From contig CAZPQQ010000114.1 in NCBI GenBank assembly GCA_964588665.1, positions 1-6,126 of the forward strand: 6,126 nucleotides of DNA, read 5' to 3'. This DNA is from UBA2160 sp964588665. GTDB taxonomy: Bacteria; Chloroflexota; Dehalococcoidia; Lucifugimonadales; UBA1123. This document shows, piece after piece, positions 1 through 5,690 of the stretch. The translations under genes and the position numbers were made by a program. How positions within the stretch are numbered: position 1 is the first letter of the stretch; each line of letters opens with the position of its first letter. The notes under the pieces were generated by a model that was given only the letters and a program-made list of their open reading frames with translations, was not told the origin of the DNA and searched no databases.

Positions 1-291
1 TGGGCGTGGGGGGGGGGGGGGGCCCCCGGCGTCTGTTTGTTGTGCTACTCATAGTTTGTGGGGGGGGGGGGGGGGCCCCCAACCAGAGGGGTTTCATGAA
101 AGGGATTCTAGTGCAGCGGTGAAAATAAGATTCGCTTCAGTCGAGACTTCCACCGTTGCTGTCCCACACATTGTCCGCCGCACGGACATAACGTTGCTCA
201 CCACGAATGGAAAAACCCATGCCCCGTTCGGCCCTTCGGAAATCTCAGGGCAGGCTCGCGACGTTATCAGACGAACTTCTAACTCAATACA
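1..291. other. Non-coding region downstream of cvpA
   Basis: I see no supportable gene here. The stretch lies 3' of the CvpA-family gene and reaches the window edge. Its first 80 bases carry two long G homopolymers, each followed by five Cs. The rest is mixed sequence. The only local structure I found is a small hairpin at 172-188 (TGTCCG, 5-base loop, CGGACA) that lacks a T-tract, so it is not a convincing terminator. An open frame running rightward from 56 passes through the poly-G block, begins with a run of glycines, resembles no family I know and has no ribosome binding site, so I did not call it. Confidence 0.6.
8..80. repeat. Two G15/G16-C5 homopolymer blocks
   Basis: Positions 8-22 are fifteen Gs followed by exactly five Cs (23-27). 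Positions 60-75 are sixteen Gs followed by exactly five Cs (76-80). Both blocks are preceded by GT, and 32 bases of ordinary sequence separate them. Each G run could fold as a quadruplex, and each G5/C5 junction is self-complementary. The same unusual architecture occurring twice at the window edge could be a genuine repeat. It could equally be a sequencing or assembly artefact, because poly-G is a known failure mode of two-colour short-read chemistry. Confidence 0.75.
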
Positions 292-1143
292 CTAGGGCGA
301 CTTCGGCGCCTCTTCTTCGGCTCCGGGTGCTGTGCCGGTCAAGATGCCGTCCACCGTGCCTTGAGTAATCTGTGCGAGGTCGGCTGGAGAGACCAGCGCC
401 GCGATCTCCTCGGCGGACTTGCCCTCCAACGCGCCTCCAACGGCTTCAGTCAACGCGCTCGATCCTTCTCCGACCAACGCGTCCGTCGCTCCCATGATCG
501 ATTCCACGTTCACGGGCGATCCGGACAGCGTCGATTGCACCACCTCGGTTATCGAGCCCATGTCCCCGCCCAGAATGTCGTCCATCGGTCCCGCAATGTG
601 ACGTCCCAGATACTGGTCGAAGATCCCCGCGACGTCGGTGCACGTCCCTGCTTCAACGCTGCCGTCCTCGTTCTGAGAGCACCAGGGTTTGGAGCTGGTA
701 AGCACCGAAGCCCTGGCCACCTGAGGCGCCAATTCTGACGAGACCAGATAATCGCGCATCGGTTCCAGGTCGGCGCCTGTCAAGAGAAAGACGGCGGTGC
801 CTGAAATCGCGAATCCGAAAGCAACGCCCGCAGCGGCGCCCGCGACGTTGTCCGCCCATCCCAAGAACAGCGTGTTGAGGATCTTCTTCAACACAGAAGC
901 TGCCACGCGAGACAGGATGGTGGCGACAATCACGATCGCGACGAACGCGGCGATGCGTCGGGCGGTTTCGCTTTCGATATTCTGTTCGACGACGACGGCC
1001 AACTCGGCGCTGAATTGTATCGCCAAAATGACGCCGACGATCAAACCGCCGATGCCGGAGATCGGCCTGAGCAGCCCAGCCTTGAGGCCCACCAGCCCGA
1101 GCCCCACGACGACGCCGATGATTGCCAAATCGAGTGCATTCAT
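292..1143 (-). CDS. CvpA-family membrane protein with long C-terminal extension
   Basis: This is a 283-residue integral membrane protein. Four hydrophobic segments lie at about residues 3-22, 26-45, 64-86 and 98-122. The glycine-rich pattern (GLVGLKAGLLRPISGIGGLI, then LGWADNVAGAAAGVAFG) is typical of the CvpA/colicin V production family. In Escherichia coli CvpA is needed for colicin V production and envelope homeostasis, but the molecular role of most members is unknown. Family members usually have about 160-180 residues. Here roughly 110 more follow, with Cys155 and Cys168 and an acidic, alanine/glycine-rich tail. I chose the ATG at 1143 because AGGGG sits 7 bases upstream and the first membrane segment begins at once. 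An in-frame start at 1239 would add a non-hydrophobic leader with no family resemblance. The gene is 251 bases downstream of aconitase, so it is probably separately expressed. The family call is fairly secure; the function is not. Confidence 0.85.
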   Translation of the reverse strand: MNALDLAIIGVVVGLGLVGLKAGLLRPISGIGGLIVGVILAIQFSAELAVVVEQNIESETARRIAAFVAIVIVATILSRVAASVLKKILNTLFLGWADNVAGAAAGVAFGFAISGTAVFLLTGADLEPMRDYLVSSELAPQVARASVLTSSKPWCSQNEDGSVEAGTCTDVAGIFDQYLGRHIAGPMDDILGGDMGSITEVVQSTLSGSPVNVESIMGATDALVGEGSSALTEAVGGALEGKSAEEIAALVSPADLAQITQGTVDGILTGTAPGAEEEAPKSP

Positions 1144-1160
1144 CGCAATTCCCCTATTCC

Positions 1161-1200
1161 TCACCGGTATCGAACGAAACATTCCTTCGGCCACCGGTGA
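1161..1200 (-). promoter_or_regulatory. Inverted repeat / possible leader hairpin before cvpA
   Basis: TCACCGGT at 1161-1168 is the exact reverse complement of ACCGGTGA at 1193-1200. Inside it, CGAA (1171-1174) and TTCG (1186-1189) can also pair. The RNA read toward cvpA could therefore form a two-part stem ending about 17 bases before the start codon, just upstream of the AGGGG ribosome binding site. It could affect translation or RNA stability, or be a protein-binding site. No function can be assigned from sequence alone, and an 8-bp stem with a 24-base interior may occur by chance. Confidence 0.4.
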
Positions 1201-1211
1201 ACTCCCCTTTG

Positions 1212-1232
1212 GATCATTCTTGCAGAACGATC
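1212..1232. promoter_or_regulatory. 21-bp near-palindrome, candidate operator upstream of cvpA
   Basis: The half-sites GATCATTCT (1212-1220) and AGAACGATC (1224-1232) are reverse complements at 8 of 9 positions around a TGC centre. The site lies 69 bases upstream of the cvpA ATG, in non-coding DNA. This size, symmetry and position are typical of a dimeric repressor or activator site. I could not match it confidently to a known regulator, and no clear -35/-10 pair is visible beside it. A transcribed hairpin is an alternative reading. Confidence 0.4.
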
Positions 1233-1305
1233 GGCCCATTGGAGTGGGTGCGCCGCCCAGAGATCGTGGGTAATCTTACTCAGACGAGCGGGGCGCAGAA
1301 CGCCA

Positions 1306-1333
1306 CGTGTTTTCGCGACAATAGCAAAACACG
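1306..1333. repeat. Inverted repeat in the aconitase-cvpA gap
   Basis: CGTGTTTT (1306-1313) pairs perfectly with AAAACACG (1326-1333). GC (1315-1316) and GC (1324-1325) extend the stem to 10 bp if C1314 is bulged, leaving a 7-base loop. It lies just 3' of the hairpin that follows aconitase, so the two may form a tandem 3'-end structure. No T-tract follows on the minus strand. Confidence 0.4.
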
Positions 1334-1346
1334 CAGCCTGAGGAGT

Positions 1347-1377
1347 CGCCGGACACACTTGGTGAGGATGTCCGGCG
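1347..1377 (-). terminator. Hairpin after aconitase, probable 3'-end structure
   Basis: CGCCGGACA (1347-1355) and TGTCCGGCG (1369-1377) form a perfect 9-bp GC-rich stem around a 13-base interior. Within that interior CAC and GTG can pair further. The stem starts 17 bases after the aconitase stop codon. No run of Us follows directly (the next bases in the transcript are GACTCC), so it is not a canonical intrinsic terminator. It more likely protects the 3' end, helps factor-dependent termination, or is a non-canonical terminator. Confidence 0.5.
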
Positions 1378-1394
1378 TCAGAGAATCGAAGATG

Positions 1395-3671
1395 CTAAGC
1401 GGTGTGGAACAGGTTGAGGGCCGAGCCTACCTTGAACCACTCAAGCTGGGCGCTGCCGTATGAGTGATTGAGCTCGATCAACTCCTCCGAGCCGTCCGAA
1501 TGGTGCAAGGTGCATGCGACGGGTTTGCCAGGCGCCAGCTCGCGCAGGCCAGTCAGACTGATGCGATCCTCCTCCTGGACCTTGTCGTAGTCGGCGGCGT
1601 CGGAGAAAGTCAGAGCGAGCAAGCCCTGTTTCTTGAGGTTGGTCTCGTGGATTCGTGCGAAGCTGCGGGCGATTACCGCCGCGCCGCCGAGGAGCCTGGG
1701 CGACAGAGCGGCGTGCTCGCGGGACGACCCCTCACCGTAGTTGTAGTCGCCGATCACAACCCACTGCAGCTTTCGGGCCTTGTAGTCTCGCGCCACCGCG
1801 GATATCGACTGGCCGGTCTCTCCGGTGACTTGGTTCCTGGTCTCGCCGGCCTGGTCGGTGTAGGCGTTGATCGCGCCCATGAACATGTTGTCGCTGAACC
1901 GATCCAGGTGTCCACGCAAGCTCAGCCATACTCCGGCGGGTGAGATGTGGTCGGTCGTGCACTTGCCCTTCACTTTGACTAGCACCTGGGTCTTCTCGAA
2001 ATCCGAACCGTCCCATGCGGGCCAAGGGTTCATGATCTGCAAGCGTTTGGAGTTCGGATCGACCTCGATCTTCACGTCGCTGCCGTCTTCGGGAGGGGCG
2101 GTGAACGCCGAGGCGCCGGGATCGAAGTTACGCTCCGGGACCTCGGCCGCGGGCTTTGGCGGCTCTAGCTTGAACGGCTGTCCGTCGGCGCCGGTGAGCG
2201 TGTCGGTCATCGGGTTGAACGACAGCCGCCCGGCGATCGCGAGAGCGGTTGTGATCTCGGGACTGGCGATGAAGTTCATCGTCGCGGGCTGTGCGTCGTT
2301 CCTGGCAGGGAAGTTACGGTTGTACGACGTGACGATGGTGTTGGCGACGGAATGCGCTTCGCCCGCCCTGCGCCACTGACCGATGCACGGGCCGCAGGCG
2401 TTGGCCAGCACCGTCGAGTTGATCTTTCGCAACGAACCGATCTGGCCGTCGCGCTCGATCGTCGCCCGAACCTGCTCGGAGCCAGGCGTCACCATGAACG
2501 GCATCGCCGTAGTGAGACCGTGGGCGGCGGCCTGCTCCGCGACGTCGGAGGCGCGACTCATGTCCTCGTAGGAGCTGTTCGTGCAACTCCCGATCAGCGC
2601 CGCGGAGATCTCGTTGACGAAACCGTTCGCGGAGTCGGCGACCTCTTCGGCTAGTTTCGACAGGGGACGCGCCCTGTCGGGAGAGTGGGGCCCGACGATG
2701 TGGGGCTCGAGCTCCGATAGGTCGATCTCAACGATCTTGTCGAAGTACGATGCGGGGTCCGCTTCCACTTCGTCGTCCGCACGGAGGAGCTGTGCATACG
2801 CGTCGGCCTGAGTCGCCAGACCCGGCCTGTTCGTGGCTCTGAGGTAGATTGCCATGCGTTCGTCGTAAGGAAATATCGACGTGGTCGCCCCCAACTCGGC
2901 GCCCATGTTCGTGATGGTCGCTTTGCCGGTGCAGCTAATGGTCTGGGTTCCCGGTCCGATATATTCGATGATGTGGTTGGTGCCGCCGGAAACCGTAAGT
3001 TCGCCGGCCAGTCGCAGTATGACGTCCTTTGGCGCGGTCCACCCGCTCATCTGTCCCGTGAGGACGACGCCGATTCGGCGTGGCAGCAGCAGGTCCCACG
3101 GCAAGCCCGCCATGACCTCGACGGCATCGGCGCCGCCGACACCCACGGCGCATGCTCCGAGGCCGCCTCCGTTGGGCGTGTGGGAATCGGTCCCGATGAT
3201 AATTTCACCAGGGAACGCGTAGTTTTCCAGGTTTACCTGATGGATGATGCCTGCCCCTGGCTCCCAGAAGCCGACGCCGTACTTGGCGGCCGCCGATCGG
3301 AGAAAGTTGTAAACCTCACCGTTTTCGGCTAGAGACTCCCGAAGGTCTTGAACTCCGTCAACGCGCGCTTGGATCAGGTGGTCGCAGTGTATGGACGTCG
3401 GCACCGCCGTCCTCTCGCGCAGCGTCTGCATGAACTGGAGCATCGCCGTCTGGCCCAGGACGTCCTGCAACACGACGCGGTCGGGTCGGACCTGAACGTA
3501 GGTCTCGCCGGGGACCATCTCTTGGTCCCCGGGCTTGTCCAGGTGCGAGAGCAGGACCTTCTCGGCTAAGCTCATCGGCCTGCCCAATCTGCCGCGGACC
3601 ACCTGAAGATTCCGGGCCATCGTCTCGTAGGTCTGTTTCGCGAACTCGGGCGTGGAATCGATTGACGGCAT
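1395..3671 (-). CDS. Aconitate hydratase, mitochondrial type
   Basis: This 758-residue enzyme interconverts citrate and isocitrate through cis-aconitate in the TCA cycle, in the cytoplasm, using a [4Fe-4S] cluster. Cluster ligands are visible as Cys363 (GSCTNS) and Cys426/Cys429 (ANACGPC). Other active-site signatures are CDH at 96-98, GTDSHTPNGGG at 160-170 and GEGSSREH at 646-653. The last holds the catalytic serine and substrate-binding arginine known from pig heart aconitase. The C-terminal swivel domain runs from about residue 545 (KGKCTTDHISPAG at 568-580) to the end. Length, motif spacing and the NLENYAFPGEIIIGTDSH block match the mitochondrial-type family of about 750-780 residues rather than the roughly 890-residue AcnA/IRP type or the AcnB type. 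The ATG at 3671 is preceded by GAGGAGG at 8 bases. A GTG at 3704 is in frame but lies upstream of that site. The gene is intact and follows the ferredoxin by 104 bases. Confidence 0.97.
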   Translation of the reverse strand: MPSIDSTPEFAKQTYETMARNLQVVRGRLGRPMSLAEKVLLSHLDKPGDQEMVPGETYVQVRPDRVVLQDVLGQTAMLQFMQTLRERTAVPTSIHCDHLIQARVDGVQDLRESLAENGEVYNFLRSAAAKYGVGFWEPGAGIIHQVNLENYAFPGEIIIGTDSHTPNGGGLGACAVGVGGADAVEVMAGLPWDLLLPRRIGVVLTGQMSGWTAPKDVILRLAGELTVSGGTNHIIEYIGPGTQTISCTGKATITNMGAELGATTSIFPYDERMAIYLRATNRPGLATQADAYAQLLRADDEVEADPASYFDKIVEIDLSELEPHIVGPHSPDRARPLSKLAEEVADSANGFVNEISAALIGSCTNSSYEDMSRASDVAEQAAAHGLTTAMPFMVTPGSEQVRATIERDGQIGSLRKINSTVLANACGPCIGQWRRAGEAHSVANTIVTSYNRNFPARNDAQPATMNFIASPEITTALAIAGRLSFNPMTDTLTGADGQPFKLEPPKPAAEVPERNFDPGASAFTAPPEDGSDVKIEVDPNSKRLQIMNPWPAWDGSDFEKTQVLVKVKGKCTTDHISPAGVWLSLRGHLDRFSDNMFMGAINAYTDQAGETRNQVTGETGQSISAVARDYKARKLQWVVIGDYNYGEGSSREHAALSPRLLGGAAVIARSFARIHETNLKKQGLLALTFSDAADYDKVQEEDRISLTGLRELAPGKPVACTLHHSDGSEELIELNHSYGSAQLEWFKVGSALNLFHTA

Positions 3672-3694
3672 GCCGTGGTCCTCCTCGGAAATAT

Positions 3695-3724
3695 CAAATA
3701 ACACCCTACCTAATCCAGGTCAAA
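3695..3724 (-). promoter_or_regulatory. Weak candidate promoter for aconitase
   Basis: On the minus strand TTGACC (3724-3719) is followed after 17 bases by TATTTG (3700-3695). The -35 box is good, but the -10 box matches TATAAT at only three positions. Initiation would fall just before the GAGGAGG ribosome binding site (3686-3680), giving a very short leader. No terminator is visible between ferredoxin and aconitase, so read-through from the stronger ferredoxin promoter may supply most transcription. Confidence 0.3.
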
Positions 3725-3775
3725 ATCGACGATGGACGGGCAGGGTGGTTTAAGTTTGCCGGGTTTTCGCGTTGG

Positions 3776-4024
3776 CTAGCGAGAGAGGTTGAAGTACTCG
3801 TAGTTCTTGTCGATGAAGGCTTCCCATTCGGGCGGGGTGTCTTCCTCGGCGAAGATCGCCGTCACTGGGCATACCGGTTCGCACGCGGCGCAGTCGATGC
3901 ACTCATCCGGGTTGATGTAGTATTGGTTGTCGTTTTCTTCCGTATAGATGCAATCCACCGGACAGACGTCGACGCATGCACCGTCTTTCAAGTCCACGCA
4001 CGGCTCGGCGATAATGTATGTCAT
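3776..4024 (-). CDS. fdxA: Seven-iron ferredoxin [3Fe-4S][4Fe-4S]
   Basis: This 82-residue cytoplasmic electron carrier has the cysteine pattern of Azotobacter FdI, Thermus and mycobacterial seven-iron ferredoxins. By analogy Cys9, Cys17 and Cys52 hold the [3Fe-4S] cluster, and Cys21, Cys42, Cys45 and Cys48 hold the [4Fe-4S] cluster. Cys25 is the extra conserved cysteine near the second cluster. Motifs are CVDVCPVDCI (17-26) and CIDCAACEPVCPV (42-54). The acidic tail containing PPEWEAFIDKN is typical of this group. Such proteins commonly exchange electrons with 2-oxoacid:ferredoxin oxidoreductases or cytochromes P450; the partner here is unknown. The ATG at 4024 has AAGGAGG 11 bases upstream, slightly long but strong. 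A near-consensus promoter lies about 70 bases upstream, and aconitase follows on the same strand. The identification is very secure; the symbol is the one usual for this family. Confidence 0.95.
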   Translation of the reverse strand: MTYIIAEPCVDLKDGACVDVCPVDCIYTEENDNQYYINPDECIDCAACEPVCPVTAIFAEEDTPPEWEAFIDKNYEYFNLSR

Positions 4025-4090
4025 TCGCTTCAGGGCCTCCTTGGGTCTACATTTCTGGGTTCGCTACGCTCATCGACGCGCGATTTGGCC

Positions 4091-4139
4091 GCGTCAATTA
4101 TAGTTGGCGGTGAGAGTCATTTCAAGAGTTCGTTGACGC
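4091..4139. promoter_or_regulatory. Inverted repeat framing the ferredoxin promoter
   Basis: GCGTCAA at 4091-4097 and TTGACGC at 4133-4139 are exact reverse complements. One arm lies 7 bases upstream of the -35 box and abuts the end of the CoA-transferase gene. The other overlaps the last base of the -10 box. The two arms could be half-sites for a looping or dimeric regulator. Alternatively they could form a long-loop stem at the 3' end of CoA-transferase read-through RNA. With 7-bp arms, chance is possible. Confidence 0.35.
4097..4125 (-). promoter_or_regulatory. Strong sigma70-type promoter for the ferredoxin gene
   Basis: On the minus strand TTGAAA (4125-4120) is followed by exactly 17 bases and a perfect TATAAT (4102-4097). 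This is the best promoter in the window. Predicted initiation near 4090 gives a leader of about 65 bases before the ferredoxin ATG at 4024. Because nothing between ferredoxin and aconitase looks like a terminator, it may drive both genes. Confidence 0.75.
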
Positions 4140-5411
4140 CTATCGTGTGACTCCGTCATCTCTTAGCTGTTGGATCTTGGCGGGTTGGAAACCAAGGGCG
4201 CCGAGTATTTCGTCGGTGTGTTCCCCCAGTGCCGGCGATGCGCTCTGGGCCTCGAGCGGAGTGTCGCTCATGCTGATCATGGGACCCACCATCCGGACGC
4301 TGCCGGCCAGCGAGTGTTCCAGGTCGACCACCAGGTTGTTGGCCGTCACCTGTTCGTCGTCCAGGAGCTCCGGAACGAACCGCACCGGTCCGGCTGGCAC
4401 GCCCACTTTGTCGAATTCGGTTAGCCACTCGTCGACGGTTCTCTGCTTGAACAGCTCTTCGACGACCGGGACGAGCGCTTCGCCCTCCGCGATCGTCTGC
4501 TCGTCGAACTGGTCCCAGCCAGGCTCGAATCGAGGGTCGTCGATGCCGAGAATGTCCGCCACACGCTTGCGCAAGTGGTCGCTGAGGCAGGCGACGGCGA
4601 ACACGCCGTCCCTGGCCGCGTACGTTCGGTAGTAGATGTTGCCGCCCCGCCAGGGCGACAGCACGGATCTGTACTGCTCGTCCATCTCCTGGTAGGTTGC
4701 GCCGCCTTCCCTTAACGCCGCCAAAGTCTCAGTGAACTCCTGCCTGCTTTCGGCGTCAATCGCCGCCACTTCCATGAAGCTGCTCGTTTGGACCGCCAAC
4801 GCCGTCCCGAGCAGATTCGTGTCTATCTTCTGGCCTTTACCCGTTCGTTCTCGCACGTAAAGGGCGGCGCAGACTCCCCAAGCGATGGCGATGCCGGTGG
4901 CGAAGTCGGCGACGGCCGTCGAGGAAATGAGTTGAGGGACGCCATCCTTGATCTTGCCTTCCGACGCCATCAGACCGCTGATGGCCTGGACAATGAGGTC
5001 ATACCCCGGCCGGTAAGCGTGCGGACCGTTGCGGCCAAAGGCAGTGTTGTCGCAGTATATGAGCCTGGAATTGATCTTGCCGAGCGTTTCGAAATCGATG
5101 CCAAGCTTCTCGGGCACGTCCGGACGGGCGTTGATGATGATCACGTCCACATCAGGGACCATCTGACGGACGATGTCCATGGCCTCGGGCTTGGTCAGAT
5201 CCAGCGGGAGGCTTCGCTTGCCCCGGTTGAGCGACATGAACGTCTTGCTCTCGCCGGGAATGAACTGGCGGGCCAGTCGCCACGGCTCCCCCTGGAGCGG
5301 TTCGATCTTGATGACGTCTGCGCCCATGTCGCTCAGCATCATCCCACCGAACGGGCCCGCGATGATTTGAGTGAACTCGAGTATCTTGATTCCGTCCAAA
5401 GCTCCGGGCAT
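4140..5411 (-). CDS. Family III CoA-transferase (Frc/CaiB/BaiF type)
   Basis: This 423-residue cytoplasmic enzyme belongs to the formyl-CoA transferase/CaiB/BaiF fold, which moves CoA between carboxylic acids through an aspartyl thioester or anhydride. The N-terminal signature (LDGIKILEFTQIIAGPFGGM, then DMGADVIKIEP) is clear. The candidate catalytic residue is Asp138 in RPGYDLIVQAISG. Later landmarks are RTGKGQKIDTNLL (189-201), the small-domain segment YAARDGVFAVACLSDHLRKR (264-283) and the closing ALGEHTDEIL block (394-403). Length is typical and the frame is intact. The substrate cannot be read from sequence; the family includes oxalate, carnitine, bile-acid and alkylsuccinate transferases and alpha-methylacyl-CoA racemases. 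The ATG at 5411 has GAAGGA 8 bases upstream and begins the conserved fold directly. An in-frame start at 5483 would add an arginine-rich leader foreign to the family. It has its own promoter and is isolated by an upstream terminator. Confidence 0.93.
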   Translation of the reverse strand: MPGALDGIKILEFTQIIAGPFGGMMLSDMGADVIKIEPLQGEPWRLARQFIPGESKTFMSLNRGKRSLPLDLTKPEAMDIVRQMVPDVDVIIINARPDVPEKLGIDFETLGKINSRLIYCDNTAFGRNGPHAYRPGYDLIVQAISGLMASEGKIKDGVPQLISSTAVADFATGIAIAWGVCAALYVRERTGKGQKIDTNLLGTALAVQTSSFMEVAAIDAESRQEFTETLAALREGGATYQEMDEQYRSVLSPWRGGNIYYRTYAARDGVFAVACLSDHLRKRVADILGIDDPRFEPGWDQFDEQTIAEGEALVPVVEELFKQRTVDEWLTEFDKVGVPAGPVRFVPELLDDEQVTANNLVVDLEHSLAGSVRMVGPMISMSDTPLEAQSASPALGEHTDEILGALGFQPAKIQQLRDDGVTR

Positions 5412-5504
5412 CTGGTCCGTCCTTCGTGTCGATGCGCGCTGCCCAACCAAACCCCCACTGCGCCAAACCGCCCGCGCCCGCACCGTGGATCATTCTCCAG
5501 CGTA

Positions 5505-5534
5505 TTTGTATGCGTCCGCAGGCACGGTTGTCAA
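5505..5534 (-). promoter_or_regulatory. Promoter for the CoA-transferase gene
   Basis: On the minus strand a perfect TTGACA (5534-5529) is followed after 18 bases by TACAAA (5510-5505), which matches TATAAT at four of six positions. Initiation near 5498 would give a leader of roughly 87 bases before the ATG at 5411. The site lies downstream of the terminator at 5635-5611, as expected for a new transcription unit. The 10-mer around its -35 (GGTTGTCAAG on the plus strand) recurs at 6070-6079 upstream of the neighbouring gene. Confidence 0.55.
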
Positions 5535-5610
5535 GTGGCAAACCGATGGAATGGCCGACGATGCCTGTGACTGAGTCATTTCAGGACGGTTGCGCAGGTC
5601 GCGAAAACGC

Positions 5611-5635
5611 AAAAACCCCCGGATCGCGCCGGGGG
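5611..5635 (-). terminator. Intrinsic terminator after the 112-residue protein gene
   Basis: CCCCCGG (5616-5622) and CCGGGGG (5629-5635) form a perfect 7-bp GC stem with a 6-base loop. In minus-strand RNA five Us follow directly (A5 at 5611-5615), and four more Us come after a GCG. This is a classical rho-independent terminator for a transcript coming from 6029. It insulates the CoA-transferase gene from the gene upstream. Confidence 0.85.
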
Positions 5636-5652
5636 CTCGCAGACGCTCCAAA

Positions 5653-5684
5653 GTTCGCCACAAAGGCTTGTGGGCGGGCCGAAC
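5653..5684 (-). repeat. Hairpin between stop codon and terminator
   Basis: CCACAA (5658-5663) and TTGTGG (5668-5673) pair around a 4-base loop. GTTCG (5653-5657) and CGAAC (5680-5684) can extend the stem across a one-sided 6-base bulge. It starts 7 bases after the stop codon and precedes the intrinsic terminator by about 18 bases. It may stabilise the 3' end of the message or act as a first, weaker terminator; on the minus strand it is followed by only three Ts. Confidence 0.45.
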
Positions 5685-5690
5685 GGAACG

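Noticed and set aside
172..188. Small hairpin as terminator of cvpA
   Set aside because: The 6-bp stem has no T-tract and lies about 100 bases past the stop codon, which is too weak to call.
56..295. Open frame on the plus strand through the poly-G block
   Set aside because: It begins with a run of glycines encoded by the homopolymer, has no ribosome binding site and resembles no family; it also ends just inside the real cvpA gene.
1144..1239. Longer N-terminus for the CvpA protein (start at 1239)
   Set aside because: The extra 32 residues are polar and unlike the family, they overlap the palindrome and leader hairpin, and the ATG at 1143 has a good ribosome binding site.
3672..3704. GTG start for aconitase
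   Set aside because: The strong GAGGAGG site lies between this GTG and the ATG at 3671, correctly spaced for the ATG.
5412..5483. Longer N-terminus for the CoA-transferase (start at 5483)
   Set aside because: It adds an arginine-rich leader outside the family fold, while the ATG at 5411 has an adequate ribosome binding site and directly starts the conserved domain.
4788..5570. Long plus-strand open frame (260 codons) antisense to the CoA-transferase
   Set aside because: It is a shadow frame of a GC-rich gene with unmistakable family motifs on the other strand, and it has no recognisable domain of its own.
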